A stretch of DNA of 54,306 bases from Pseudomonadota bacterium (GTDB taxonomy: Bacteria; Pseudomonadota; Gammaproteobacteria; Burkholderiales; Burkholderiaceae_B), in the NCBI GenBank assembly GCA_023388835.1, contig JAEWFK010000003.1:1-54306 (forward strand), written 5' to 3'. Position 1 is the first letter of the stretch. Every line of letters starts with the position of its first letter. This document shows positions 42,784 through 51,155 of the stretch, piece by piece. The notes beneath the pieces were generated by a model. It worked only from the letters and a program-made list of their open reading frames with translations, did no database searches and was not told the origin of the DNA. The position numbers and the translations under genes were made by a program.

Positions 42784-43767
42784 TTACGGGCGCTCGAGGC
42801 CGAGGGGCGGCCAGTTCTCGAGCTTCATGCCCAAGGTGAGACCACGTGCGGCGAGGACTTCCTTGATCTCGTTGAGCGACTTGCGACCCAGGTTGGGGGT
42901 CTTGAGCAACTCGTTCTCGGTACGCTGGATGAGATCGCCGATGTAGTAGATGTTTTCCGCCTTGAGGCAGTTGGCCGAACGGACCGTGAGCTCGAGGTCG
43001 TCCACCGGGCGCAGAAGCACGGGGTCGATCTGGGGCTTGATGCCGCTGGGCGTCTCGTAGGTCTCGTCCGCGCCTTCCAGGGCGGCGAAGACCGACAGCT
43101 GATCCATGAGGATGCGGGCCGACTGGCGGACGGCTTCTTCAGGAGAGATCACACCATCAGTCTCGATATCGAGCACAAGCTTGTCCAGGTCGGTACGCTG
43201 TTCGACACGGGCGCTTTCCACGGCGTAGCTCACGCGACGCACGGGGCTGTAGGAAGCATCGAGAACGATGCGGCCGATCGTGTGAGCGCGATCATCGACC
43301 AGGGCTCGCACGTTGCCAGGCACATAGCCGCGGCCTTGCTCGACCTTGATCTGCATTTCCAGCTTGCCGGCTTCGGTCAGCGTGGCGATGACGTGATCGG
43401 GGTTGACGATCTCGACGTCGTGCGGCAGATCGATATCGGCAGCGGTGACCACACCGGTGCCCTGGCGGCGCAGGGTCAGGGTGACTTCTTCACGGTTATG
43501 AAGCTTGAAGACCACGCCCTTCAGGTTTAGCAGGACATCGACTACGTCTTCGCGAACACCCGGCAGTGTCGAGTATTCATGAACGACCCCGGTGATCTGG
43601 ACTTCGGTGGGCGCATAGCCGGTCATGGAAGACAGGAGAATGCGACGCAAGGCGTTGCCCAGCGTATGGCCGTAGCCGCGTTCAAACGGCTCCATGACCA
43701 CCTTCGCGTGGTTCTTGCCCACCGGTTCGACTTCGATGGAGCGAGGCTTCAGAAAACCCTGAGACAT
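42784..43767 (-). CDS. rpoA: RNA polymerase subunit alpha
   Basis: 327 aa. The N-terminal domain drives dimerisation and core assembly (FERGYGHTLGNALRRILLSS, YSTLPGVREDVVDVLLNLKG), and the C-terminal domain (SANCLKAENIYYIGDLIQRT, PNLGRKSLNEIKEVL) contacts UP elements and activators. Length and sequence are normal for beta-proteobacteria. It follows rpsD after a 141-bp gap that holds hairpins, and is separated from rplQ by a repeat element. Confidence 0.99.
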   Translation of the reverse strand: MSQGFLKPRSIEVEPVGKNHAKVVMEPFERGYGHTLGNALRRILLSSMTGYAPTEVQITGVVHEYSTLPGVREDVVDVLLNLKGVVFKLHNREEVTLTLRRQGTGVVTAADIDLPHDVEIVNPDHVIATLTEAGKLEMQIKVEQGRGYVPGNVRALVDDRAHTIGRIVLDASYSPVRRVSYAVESARVEQRTDLDKLVLDIETDGVISPEEAVRQSARILMDQLSVFAALEGADETYETPSGIKPQIDPVLLRPVDDLELTVRSANCLKAENIYYIGDLIQRTENELLKTPNLGRKSLNEIKEVLAARGLTLGMKLENWPPLGLERP

Positions 43768-43872
43768 GTATGTTCCTTTATCAATACCCTCGGCTCGTTA
43801 CACCGATAAGGCTGATGTTCGGCAAAGCCCACCCGTTGCCGAAGCGTATGGGTGGCCCGAAAGCAAAAGAAC

Positions 43873-43895
43873 CAGGCCCTTCGTTGAAAGGCCTG
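43873..43895 (-). terminator. Intra-operon hairpin between rpsD and rpoA
   Basis: On the minus strand CAGGCC-T-TTC and GAA-G-GGCCTG pair into a 10-bp stem (one U-G) with a 3-base loop, followed by GTTCTTTTGCTTT. A second, weaker CCACCC/GGGTGG stem lies at 43829-43855. It looks like a partial terminator or mRNA-processing hairpin that could tune rpoA relative to the upstream ribosomal genes. Confidence 0.5.
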
Positions 43896-43908
43896 CGTTC
43901 CTTCAGAA

Positions 43909-44532
43909 TCAACGCGAGTACAGTTCGACGACCATCGACTCGTTGACGTCGCGGGCGACATCGGCGCGGTCGGGAGCCTGCTTGAACGTACCGACCAGCT
44001 TGCTGGTGTCGACTTCCACCCACTGGGGCAGACCTTGGCCGGAGGCCAGATCGAGCGATTCCTTGATGCGAGCCTGACCCTTGGACTTCTCGCGGACGGA
44101 AACGACGTCGCCGGACTTCAGCAGCATGGAAGCGATGTCGGCGGTGCGGCCGTTCACTTCGATGGCGCGGTGGTTCACCAGCTGGCGTGCTTCAGCGCGC
44201 GTAGAGCCGAAGCCCATGCGGTAAACGACGTTGTCCAGACGGGATTCGAGCAGCTGGATGAGGGTTTCACCCGTGTTGCCACGACGACGGTCGGCTTCAG
44301 CGAAGTACTTGCGGAATTGCTTTTCCAGCACACCGTACATGCGCTTGAGCTTTTGCTTTTCGCGCAGCTGCAGGCCGAAATCCGAAGTGCGGGAGCCGGA
44401 AGTACGGCCGTGCTGGCCGGGCTTGGATTCAAATTTGCACTTGGAATCCAGCGAACGGCGTGCGCTCTTCAGAAACAGATCAGTACCCTCGCGACGCGAG
44501 AGCTTGCACTTAGGTCCAATATAACGTGCCAA
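43909..44532 (-). CDS. rpsD: 30S ribosomal protein S4
   Basis: 207 aa primary 16S rRNA-binding protein; in E. coli it also represses the alpha operon. The start MARYIGPKCKLSRREGTDLF, the tract FGLQLREKQKLKRMYGVLEK and the S4 RNA-binding domain LDNVVYRMGFGSTRAEARQL are visible. It lies 11 bp after rpsK. Zinc-binding Cys are absent apart from scattered ones, so it is the C-minus form. The operator for autoregulation, if kept, would be upstream of rpsM and was not identified. Confidence 0.99.
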   Translation of the reverse strand: MARYIGPKCKLSRREGTDLFLKSARRSLDSKCKFESKPGQHGRTSGSRTSDFGLQLREKQKLKRMYGVLEKQFRKYFAEADRRRGNTGETLIQLLESRLDNVVYRMGFGSTRAEARQLVNHRAIEVNGRTADIASMLLKSGDVVSVREKSKGQARIKESLDLASGQGLPQWVEVDTSKLVGTFKQAPDRADVARDVNESMVVELYSR

Positions 44533-44543
44533 GATGCTTCCCC

Positions 44544-44945
44544 TTAAATGCGACGACGCTTGGGCGGACGGCAGCCGTTATGCGGCACAGGCGTGACGTC
44601 CGAGATGCTGGTGATCTTGATGCCCAATGCGTTCAGCGAGCGAATCGAGGATTCGCGGCCGGGGCCGGGGCCCTTGACACGCACGTCGAGCGTCTTGATA
44701 CCGTATTCCATTGCCTGGCGGCCTGCCTGTTCGGCAGCAACCTGTGCGGCGAACGGGGTCGATTTGCGCGAGCCCTTGAAGCCTGCTCCGCCAGCCGTCG
44801 CCCACGACAGGGTGTTGCCCTGGCGGTCGGTGATGGTGATGATAGTGTTGTTGAATGAAGCGTGGACGTGCGCGATGCCGTCCGATACGCTCTTCTTGAC
44901 TTTCTTGCGAGCGCGCGAGGCGCCGCTGGTGGAAGCTTTTGCCAT
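44544..44945 (-). CDS. rpsK: 30S ribosomal protein S11
   Basis: 133 aa small-subunit platform protein. Blocks GIAHVHASFNNTIITITDRQ, ATAGGAGFKGSRKSTPFAAQ and the C-terminal DVTPVPHNGCRPPKRRRI are diagnostic. It lies between rpsM (14 bp) and rpsD (11 bp) in the usual order. The N-terminus has a short basic extension (MAKASTSGASRARKKVKKS) common in this phylum. Confidence 0.99.
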   Translation of the reverse strand: MAKASTSGASRARKKVKKSVSDGIAHVHASFNNTIITITDRQGNTLSWATAGGAGFKGSRKSTPFAAQVAAEQAGRQAMEYGIKTLDVRVKGPGPGRESSIRSLNALGIKITSISDVTPVPHNGCRPPKRRRI

Positions 44946-44959
44946 CTTCTAGTCCTCGA

Positions 44960-45325
44960 TTATTTCTTCAGGGAAGCGGCGGCACGACGCGGGCCCTTGC
45001 GGGTACGGGCGTTGGTGCGGGTGCGCTGTCCACGAACGGGCAGGCCACGCTTGTGGCGCATGCCGCGGTAAGTACCGAGATCGATCAGACGCTTGATCGA
45101 CAGTTGCACTTCGCGACGCAGGTCGCCTTCGACCGTGAAGCTGCCGACCTGCTCACGAATGCGCTCGAGTTCGGCGTCGGTCAGGTCTTTCACTTTCTTG
45201 GAATATTCGATACCGGCTGCTTCGCAGATCTTGCGCGCGCGGGTCCGACCAACGCCAAAAATCGCGGTAAGTCCGATTTCGGCGTGTTGATGCGGCGGAA
45301 TGTTGATGCCAGCAATACGTGCCAT
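44960..45325 (-). CDS. rpsM: 30S ribosomal protein S13
   Basis: 121 aa small-subunit head protein that touches the P-site tRNA and forms bridges to the large subunit. MARIAGINIPPHQHAEIGLT, AIFGVGRTRARKICEAAGI and the C-terminal GLPVRGQRTRTNARTRKGPR are diagnostic. It lies 35 bp after rpmJ. The start is ATG with AAGGAAC upstream. Confidence 0.99.
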   Translation of the reverse strand: MARIAGINIPPHQHAEIGLTAIFGVGRTRARKICEAAGIEYSKKVKDLTDAELERIREQVGSFTVEGDLRREVQLSIKRLIDLGTYRGMRHKRGLPVRGQRTRTNARTRKGPRRAAASLKK

Positions 45326-45360
45326 GACTGTTCCTTGTTAAATCCGTTGCGTTCCGGTGG

Positions 45361-45474
45361 TTAGCCTTGACGCTGCTTGTGGCGGGGGTCGGTGCAGATG
45401 ACACGCACCACGCCGTGACGTTTGATGATCTTGCAGTTGCGGCAGATCCGCTTTACCGATGCCATTACCTTCAT
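45361..45474 (-). CDS. rpmJ: 50S ribosomal protein L36
   Basis: 37 aa, read directly from the minus strand from the ATG at 45474 to TAA at 45361. It begins MKVMASVKRICRNCK and ends VICTDPRHKQRQG. The zinc-ribbon ligands CxxC, a third Cys and His are all present, so it is the zinc-binding (C-plus) form. It sits between infA (30 bp) and rpsM (35 bp), as expected. A GGAG-like site lies 6-8 bases upstream. Confidence 0.97.
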   Translation of the reverse strand: MKVMASVKRICRNCKIIKRHGVVRVICTDPRHKQRQG

Positions 45475-45504
45475 GGTTGACTCCTAGTTTCCTGTAACCG
45501 GCCG

Positions 45505-45723
45505 CTATTTAGAGCGGAAAACAATTCTGGCCCGCGAGAGGTCATAGGGCGTGAGCTCTACAGTGACCTTGTCGCCCGGCAGAATCCGGATGTAATGCAT
45601 GCGCATCTTGCCTGAAATGTGGCCCAGTACTATGTGGCCATTTTCCAGCTTGACGCGGAAAGTTGCGTTAGGGAGGTTTTCCAGTACCTCGCCCTGCATC
45701 TGGATGACGTCGTCTTTTGCCAT
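45505..45723 (-). CDS. infA: Translation initiation factor IF-1
   Basis: 72 aa single OB-fold protein that binds the 30S A site during initiation. MAKDDVIQMQGEVLENLPNA, then GHISGKMRMHYIRILPGDKV and LTPYDLSRARIVFRSK are diagnostic, and the length is exactly that of the family. It lies 7 bp after secY and 30 bp before rpmJ. Confidence 0.99.
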   Translation of the reverse strand: MAKDDVIQMQGEVLENLPNATFRVKLENGHIVLGHISGKMRMHYIRILPGDKVTVELTPYDLSRARIVFRSK

Positions 45724-45730
45724 TTGTCGT

Positions 45731-47056
45731 CTACCGCATTGGCAGGCCCGCGCCCTTGAAGTTTGCCTTCTTGAGCAGGGAATCGTATTGATGGGACATC
45801 ATGTAGGCCTGAGCCTGCGCCATGAAATCCATGGTCACCACCACGATGATCAATAGGGAAGTGCCGCCGAAATAAAACGGTACGTTCCAGCGCATCTGCA
45901 TGAGCTCGGGCATCAGGCACACGAGCGTAATGTAGATGGCGCCAGCCAGCGTCAGGCGCATCAGGATCTTGTCGATATAACGCGCAGTCTGCTCACCCGG
46001 ACGAATGCCGGGAACGAAGGCACCACTTTTCTTCAGATTGTCTGCGGTCTCGCGGCTGTTGAACACGAGAGCCGTATAGAAAAAGCAGAAGAAAATGATC
46101 AGGGCCGAAAACAACGTGATGTAGAGCGGCTGTTGCGGCGCGAGCGCTGCAGCCAGATCGCTCATCCAGCGCATGCTGGGGTTGCTGGAAAACCAGCTCG
46201 TCACGGTTGCGGGCAACAGAATGATCGACGAAGCGAAGATCGGCGGGATCACGCCGGACATGTTCAGCTTCAACGGCAGGTGGGACGATTGCCCGCCGTA
46301 GATCTTGTTGCCAACCTGACGCTTGGCGTAGTTCACCGTAATACGGCGCTGGCCACGTTCGACGAACACCACCAGATAGGTGACGCCCACGACAAGGATC
46401 AGCACGAACAGCGCCGACAGCACGGACATGGAATCGGTGCGAACCAGATCCAGCATGCCTCCCAACGCACTGGGCAAGCCAGCCACGATCCCGGCGAAGA
46501 TGAGAATGGAGATTCCATTGCCCAGCCCCCGCTCGGTGATCTGCTCACCCAGCCACATGAGGAACATCGTGCCGGTTACCAGCGAGACGATGGTGGTAAA
46601 GCGGAACAGCAGCCCCGGATCGATCACCAGGCCCGGTTGCGATTCAAGCGCCACCGAAATACCCACGGCCTGTACAAGCGCCAGCAACACTGTGAAATAC
46701 CGCGTGTACTGGGTGATCTTGCGACGACCCGATTCACCTTCCTTCTTGATTGCCTCGAGGGTCGGTACCACGACCGCCATCAACTGCATGATGATGGACG
46801 CGGAAATGTAGGGCATGATTCCCAACGCCAGGACCGAGAACCGCTCCAGCGCGCCGCCCGAGAACATGTTGAACAGGCCCAGGATACCGCCCTGGTTCTG
46901 TTGGAACAGATCGGAAAGCGCATCGGGATTGATCCCCGGCACCGGAATATGGGTGCCCATGCGATAGACCACCAGGGCGAGAATCAGGAACACGATACGG
47001 CGCTTCAGATCGCCGTAACGGGGTCCTGATTTACTCTGTGCCTGTGCTTTAGCCAC
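45731..47056 (-). CDS. secY: Preprotein translocase subunit SecY
   Basis: 441 aa, ten-helix channel of the Sec translocon in the inner membrane. Blocks include YRMGTHIPVPGINPDALSDL, LGIMPYISASIIMQL and the plug and gate region near the start, and PFYFGGTSLLIIVVVTMDF at the end. The start is GTG at 47056 (VAKAQAQSK read as M) with GAGGGG 5 bases upstream; an in-frame TTG six codons earlier is less likely. It is co-transcribed between rplO (14 bp) and infA (7 bp). Confidence 0.98.
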   Translation of the reverse strand: MAKAQAQSKSGPRYGDLKRRIVFLILALVVYRMGTHIPVPGINPDALSDLFQQNQGGILGLFNMFSGGALERFSVLALGIMPYISASIIMQLMAVVVPTLEAIKKEGESGRRKITQYTRYFTVLLALVQAVGISVALESQPGLVIDPGLLFRFTTIVSLVTGTMFLMWLGEQITERGLGNGISILIFAGIVAGLPSALGGMLDLVRTDSMSVLSALFVLILVVGVTYLVVFVERGQRRITVNYAKRQVGNKIYGGQSSHLPLKLNMSGVIPPIFASSIILLPATVTSWFSSNPSMRWMSDLAAALAPQQPLYITLFSALIIFFCFFYTALVFNSRETADNLKKSGAFVPGIRPGEQTARYIDKILMRLTLAGAIYITLVCLMPELMQMRWNVPFYFGGTSLLIIVVVTMDFMAQAQAYMMSHQYDSLLKKANFKGAGLPMR

Positions 47057-47070
47057 CGTCGCCCCTCGAT

Positions 47071-47511
47071 TCAAGCCAGCGAGCCGCCGGCAGCCTCGAT
47101 GGCGGCGCGTGCGCCGGCCGTAGCCGAGACGCCCTTGAGGGCGACCTTGCGCGAGAGCTCACCGGACTTGATGACCTTGGCGTAACGGACGGCCTGGCCA
47201 ACGATGCCTGCCTGCTTCAGGACCTGGACGTCGATTTCGTCGACGGGCAGGCGCTCAAGATCGGACAGACGTACTTCTGCGTAGAGATGCTTTCCGAGGG
47301 ATGTGAAGCCACGCTTGGGAAGGCGGCGTTGCAGCGGCATTTGACCGCCTTCAAAACCGACCTTGTGGAAACCGCCGGAACGCGATTTCTGACCCTTGTG
47401 ACCCCGACCGCCGGTCTTGCCCAGACCGGAGCCGATACCGCGGCCGACGCGGCGGCGGGCGTGTTTTGCGCCCTCTGCCGGCTTCAGCGTATTGAGTAGT
47501 GTTTCAGACAT
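47071..47511 (-). CDS. rplO: 50S ribosomal protein L15
   Basis: 146 aa large-subunit protein. The Gly/Arg/Lys-rich start (ARRRVGRGIGSGLGKTGGRG, then HKGQKSRSGG) that threads into rRNA and the globular C-terminal half (VLKQAGIVGQAVRYAKVIKS) are typical. It lies 10 bp after rpmD and 14 bp before secY. Confidence 0.99.
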   Translation of the reverse strand: MSETLLNTLKPAEGAKHARRRVGRGIGSGLGKTGGRGHKGQKSRSGGFHKVGFEGGQMPLQRRLPKRGFTSLGKHLYAEVRLSDLERLPVDEIDVQVLKQAGIVGQAVRYAKVIKSGELSRKVALKGVSATAGARAAIEAAGGSLA

Positions 47512-47521
47512 GCCGATTCCT

Positions 47522-47707
47522 TTAGGCTTCCGAGACGGTGACGAGATAGTCCACCTTGCGGATCATGCCGCGCACCTCGGGTGTATCGACCAATACGCGG
47601 CTGCTGTTCAGACGGCCCAGGCCCAGACCACGCACGGTGGCGCGATGGTCTTTGCGGGTGCCGATGACGGAACGCACGAGCGTAATCTTGATTTGCTTCT
47701 GTGCCAT
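47522..47707 (-). CDS. rpmD: 50S ribosomal protein L30
   Basis: 61 aa small ferredoxin-like ribosomal protein. QKQIKITLVRSVIGTRKDHR and LGRLNSSRVLVDTPEVRGM show the family. It starts 3 bp after the rpsE stop, close enough for coupled translation, and is 10 bp before rplO. Confidence 0.98.
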   Translation of the reverse strand: MAQKQIKITLVRSVIGTRKDHRATVRGLGLGRLNSSRVLVDTPEVRGMIRKVDYLVTVSEA

Positions 47708-47710
47708 GAC

Positions 47711-48229
47711 TTACCCCAGAATGTCTTCCACCGACTTGCCACGCTTGGCGGCAATTTCAGCGGGAGTGGAGCACGCGCGCAGACCATTGAGCGTAGCGCG
47801 GACCAGGTTGTAGGGATTGCTGGAGCCCAGGCTCTTTGCAACGACGTTGCGAACGCCCATCACTTCGAAGATGGCGCGCATCGGGCCGCCGGCGATCACG
47901 CCGGTACCTTCAGCGGCGGGCGACATCAGTACCGTGGAGGCGCCGTGCTTGCCCACTACCGTGTGATGCAGCGTACCGTTCTTCAGGGGCACCTTGATCA
48001 GACCGCGACGGGCCTGTTCCATTGCCTTCTGAACCGCGACCGGCACTTCACGCGCCTTGCCCTTGCCCATGCCGATGCGGCCATCGCCATCACCGACCAC
48101 GGACAGCGCAGCAAAGCTCATGGTGCGACCACCCTTGACCACCTTGCTGACGCGGTTGACACCGATCATCTTTTCGCGGAAGCCGTCGTCTTCTTTCTCG
48201 GCGGCGTGCCTACCTTGTGCTTTAGCCAT
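47711..48229 (-). CDS. rpsE: 30S ribosomal protein S5
   Basis: 172 aa protein of the small-subunit body that affects decoding accuracy and helicase activity at the mRNA entry. EKMIGVNRVSKVVKGGRTMS, LSVVGDGDGRIGMGKGKARE and NVVAKSLGSSNPYNLVRATL are diagnostic. A short charged N-terminal extension (MAKAQGRHAAEKEDD) is common in this phylum. It lies between rplR (15 bp) and rpmD (3 bp). Confidence 0.99.
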   Translation of the reverse strand: MAKAQGRHAAEKEDDGFREKMIGVNRVSKVVKGGRTMSFAALSVVGDGDGRIGMGKGKAREVPVAVQKAMEQARRGLIKVPLKNGTLHHTVVGKHGASTVLMSPAAEGTGVIAGGPMRAIFEVMGVRNVVAKSLGSSNPYNLVRATLNGLRACSTPAEIAAKRGKSVEDILG

Positions 48230-48244
48230 TTGACGATTCCTTGC

Positions 48245-48610
48245 TTAGAATTTCAGACCGGCTTCACGCGCGGCCTCGGCCAGCGCCTTGACACGGCCGT
48301 GATAACGGAAGCCGGAACGGTCGAAAGCGACCTGCTCGATGCCGGCAGCCTTGGCTTTCTCAGCCACGCGCTTGCCAATCAGACCGGCGGCGGCGATGTT
48401 GCTGCCTGCGGCCTTCTGGCTTGCCAGTTCCTTGCGCACTTCGGGCTCCAGCGTGGAGGCACTGATGAGCACTCGGTCGCCTTCCGGCGAAATGATGCTT
48501 GCGTAGATGTGCGTGTTGGACCGGTGAACCGACAGGCGATGTACGCGCAGTTCGGAGATCTTCCGGCGAGTAGCAACCGCACGACGCAAACGGGAAATTT
48601 TCTTGTCCAT
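48245..48610 (-). CDS. rplR: 50S ribosomal protein L18
   Basis: 121 aa 5S rRNA-binding protein. The basic N-terminus MDKKISRLRRAVATRRKISE, the block RLSVHRSNTHIYASIISPEG and the end FDRSGFRYHGRVKALAEAAR match L18. It lies 21 bp after rplF and 15 bp before rpsE. Confidence 0.99.
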   Translation of the reverse strand: MDKKISRLRRAVATRRKISELRVHRLSVHRSNTHIYASIISPEGDRVLISASTLEPEVRKELASQKAAGSNIAAAGLIGKRVAEKAKAAGIEQVAFDRSGFRYHGRVKALAEAAREAGLKF

Positions 48611-48631
48611 AATTCGTCCTTGCCTGCGCGC

Positions 48632-49165
48632 TTACTTCTTCTTGGTTTCTTTGAGGATGACGCGTTCGTCAGCGTAACGCACACCCTTGCCCTTGTAGGG
48701 CTCAGGCTTGCGGTAAGCGCGGACTTTCGCGGCGACCTCGCCGACCATCTGCTTGTCGGAACCCTTGATGACGATTTCCGTCTGGCTGGGGCATTCCGCC
48801 TTCACGCCTTGCGGAAGGGTGTGCAGGATGTCGTGAGAGAAACCGAGTTGCAGCTTCAGCGCGTCGCCCTGGACCTGGGCACGGAAGCCCACGCCAACCA
48901 GGTTGAGACGGCGTTCGAAACCCTTGCTGACACCGGTCACCATATTATTGACCAGTGCGCGCACGGTGCCCGACATCGCCTTGGCGTGACGGGAATCGTT
49001 CGCGACAGCAAACGTCAGTTGATTGTCTTCCTGGCGGACGTGGACGTCGCCAGTGAGTTCTTGGGTGAGAGTGCCCAAAGGACCCTTCACCACGATCTGA
49101 CCAGCGCTGATCGTGGCTTCGACGCCCTGAGGCAGCTCGACGGGATACTTGGCTATGCGGGACAT
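48632..49165 (-). CDS. rplF: 50S ribosomal protein L6
   Basis: 177 aa protein near the sarcin-ricin loop with two repeated alpha/beta domains. MSRIAKYPVELPQGVEATIS, GTVRALVNNMVTGVSKGFER and the C-terminal RKPEPYKGKGVRYADERVIL are diagnostic. It follows rpsH by 13 bp. Confidence 0.99.
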   Translation of the reverse strand: MSRIAKYPVELPQGVEATISAGQIVVKGPLGTLTQELTGDVHVRQEDNQLTFAVANDSRHAKAMSGTVRALVNNMVTGVSKGFERRLNLVGVGFRAQVQGDALKLQLGFSHDILHTLPQGVKAECPSQTEIVIKGSDKQMVGEVAAKVRAYRKPEPYKGKGVRYADERVILKETKKK

Positions 49166-49178
49166 GTGATGAATCTCC

Positions 49179-49574
49179 TTATGCCACGTAGCACAGCACT
49201 TCGCCGCCGACGCCAGTGGCGCGGGCCTTGCGATCAGTCATGACGCCACGGGGAGTGGACACGATGGCCACGCCCAGACCGTTCATGACTTGCGGGATGG
49301 CCTTGGCACCCTTGTAGATACGCAGACCGGGACGCGAGACGCGGTCGATGCGCTCGATCACAGGGCGGCCGGCGTAATACTTCAGGGTAATTTCGAGTTC
49401 GGGCTTGGCCTGCTCGCCGTTGACCTTGAAGTCTTCGATGTAGCCTTCGTCCTTCAGCACAGCGGCAATGGCCGCCTTCAGCTTGGAGGAGGGCATGGTG
49501 ACCGACGTCTTGTTGACTTGCTGCGCGTTGCGCACGCGGGTCAACATGTCGGCGATGGGATCGCTCATGCTCAT
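49179..49574 (-). CDS. rpsH: 30S ribosomal protein S8
   Basis: 131 aa primary 16S rRNA binder; in E. coli it represses the spc operon by binding mRNA at the start of rplE. MSMSDPIADMLTRVRNAQQV and the C-terminal TPRGVMTDRKARATGVGGEV are diagnostic. The first or third codon (both ATG) may be the start. It follows rpsN by 11 bp. I did not attempt to fold the rplE start to check whether the S8 site is kept. Confidence 0.99.
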   Translation of the reverse strand: MSMSDPIADMLTRVRNAQQVNKTSVTMPSSKLKAAIAAVLKDEGYIEDFKVNGEQAKPELEITLKYYAGRPVIERIDRVSRPGLRIYKGAKAIPQVMNGLGVAIVSTPRGVMTDRKARATGVGGEVLCYVA

Positions 49575-49585
49575 GTATGTATCTC

Positions 49586-49891
49586 CTACCAGCTGGCCTT
49601 GGTCATGCCGGGAACTTCGCCACGCATTGCCATTTCACGCAGCTTGTGACGGGTCAAACCGAACTTGCTGAAAACGCCGCGCGGACGGCCGGTGACAACG
49701 CAGCGGTTGCGCTGGCGGGTCGGGTTGGAATTGCGCGGCAGCTGTTGCAGCTCCAGGCGGGCCTGGTAGCGCTCTTCGTCAGATTTGGACTGATCGTCGA
49801 TGATCGCCTTGAGGGCCGCACGCTTGGGAGCGTACTTTTCAGCCAGCTTGGCGCGCTTGATATCGCGATTGATGAGGGAAAGTTTTGCCAC
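49586..49891 (-). CDS. rpsN: 30S ribosomal protein S14
   Basis: 101 aa head protein. MAKLSLINRDIKRAKLAEKY and the end GRPRGVFSKFGLTRHKLREM are diagnostic. It lacks the CxxC zinc pairs of the short form, so it is the long zinc-free type normal in proteobacteria. It lies 11 bp after rplE and 11 bp before rpsH. Confidence 0.99.
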   Translation of the reverse strand: MAKLSLINRDIKRAKLAEKYAPKRAALKAIIDDQSKSDEERYQARLELQQLPRNSNPTRQRNRCVVTGRPRGVFSKFGLTRHKLREMAMRGEVPGMTKASW

Positions 49892-49902
49892 GTCATCGCC
49901 CC

Positions 49903-50442
49903 TTAGTTGCGGAACGGGAAACTGAAGGCGGACAGCAGTGCCTTGGCTTCCTCGTCGGTCTTGGCGCTGGTGGTGATGCTGATGTTCATACCACGGACAG
50001 CGTCGATCTTGTCGTACTCGATTTCAGGGAAAATGATCTGTTCCTTGACACCGATGTTGTAGTTGCCACGGCCGTCGAATGCACGACCGGAAATACCGCG
50101 GAAGTCACGCACGCGCGGCAGGGCAACGGCGACCAGGCGATCCAGGAATTCGTACATGCGCTGACCACGCAGCGTGACCATGCAACCGATCGGATAGTTC
50201 TCGCGGATTTTGAAGCCCGCGATCGCCTTCTTGGTCTTCGTGACGACAGGCTTCTGGCCGGAGATCTTGGTCAGATCGGCGACAGCATGTTCGATGACCT
50301 TCTTGTCGGCAACCGCTTCAGACACACCCATGTTCAGGGTGATCTTCGTAATGCGGGGCACTTCCATCACGCTCTTGTAGCCAAACTTGGCCTGCAGGTC
50401 GGCAACGACCTTGCTACGGTAAAACTCTTGTAAACGAGCCAT
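49903..50442 (-). CDS. rplE: 50S ribosomal protein L5
   Basis: 179 aa 5S rRNA-binding protein at the central protuberance. FGYKSVMEVPRITKITLNMG, GQKPVVTKTKKAIAGFKIRE and FDGRGNYNIGVKEQIIFPEI are diagnostic. It lies 13 bp after rplX and 11 bp before rpsN. Confidence 0.99.
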   Translation of the reverse strand: MARLQEFYRSKVVADLQAKFGYKSVMEVPRITKITLNMGVSEAVADKKVIEHAVADLTKISGQKPVVTKTKKAIAGFKIRENYPIGCMVTLRGQRMYEFLDRLVAVALPRVRDFRGISGRAFDGRGNYNIGVKEQIIFPEIEYDKIDAVRGMNISITTSAKTDEEAKALLSAFSFPFRN

Positions 50443-50455
50443 GTTCTATCGCCCC

Positions 50456-50776
50456 TTACGCCTTCGCGCCAACGACAGCGCCGTTGGAGCGGAATACACG
50501 GACCTTCTTGCCATCGACCACCTGAACGCCGACGCGATCGCCCTTGCCCGTTTCCGGGTTGAACAGCGCGACGTTGGAGATGTGGATGGGCATGGTCTTG
50601 TCGATGATGCCGCCTTGGGTGCCCGCCATGGGGTTGCCCTTGACGTGCTTCTTGACGACGTTGATGCCTTCGACCAGCACGTGGTCGGCATCGACGCGGC
50701 TCAGCACCGTGCCGCGACGCTTTTTATCGCGCCCGGTCAGAACGATGACTTCGTCGCCTTTACGGATTTTTTCCAT
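50456..50776 (-). CDS. rplX: 50S ribosomal protein L24
   Basis: 106 aa assembly-initiating protein with a KOW motif. KIRKGDEVIVLTGRDKKRRG (KOW) and VDADHVLVEGINVVKKHVKG are diagnostic. It lies 10 bp after rplN and 13 bp before rplE. Confidence 0.99.
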   Translation of the reverse strand: MEKIRKGDEVIVLTGRDKKRRGTVLSRVDADHVLVEGINVVKKHVKGNPMAGTQGGIIDKTMPIHISNVALFNPETGKGDRVGVQVVDGKKVRVFRSNGAVVGAKA

Positions 50777-50786
50777 GTTGCGCTCC

Positions 50787-51155
50787 TTACAGCACTTCTG
50801 GAGCCAAGGACACGATCTTCATGAACTTTTCGGTACGCAATTCGCGCGTGACCGGTCCGAAGATACGAGTGCCGATGGGTTCCAGTTTGGCGTTGAGCAG
50901 AACGGCGGCATTGCCACCGAACTTGATCAGTGAGCCGTCCTTGCGGCGAACGCCCTTAGCGGTACGAACCACTACTGCGTTGTAGATTTCGCCTTTCTTG
51001 ACGCGCCCGCGGGGGGCCGCTTCCTTGATGCTCACCTTGATGATGTCACCGATAGCGGCATAACGGCGCTTCGAGCCGCCCAACACCTTGATGCACATGA
51101 TGGAACGTGCACCCGTGTTGTCGGCCACGTCGAGCGTGGTCTGCATTTGGATCAT
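50787..51155 (-). CDS. rplN: 50S ribosomal protein L14
   Basis: 122 aa large-subunit protein at the subunit interface. MIQMQTTLDVADNTGARSIM, KEAAPRGRVKKGEIYNAVVV and the C-terminal TRELRTEKFMKIVSLAPEVL are diagnostic. AGGAAAAATC precedes the ATG. It is the first gene of this transcription unit: upstream lies a 350-bp gap with a promoter candidate and then lapD, rather than rpsQ and the rest of the S10 operon as in E. coli. Confidence 0.99.
   Translation of the reverse strand: MIQMQTTLDVADNTGARSIMCIKVLGGSKRRYAAIGDIIKVSIKEAAPRGRVKKGEIYNAVVVRTAKGVRRKDGSLIKFGGNAAVLLNAKLEPIGTRIFGPVTRELRTEKFMKIVSLAPEVL

Noticed and set aside
47417..49243. A 608-codon plus-strand frame across rplO to rpsH
   Set aside because: It covers parts of six ribosomal protein genes on the other strand; a codon-bias shadow.
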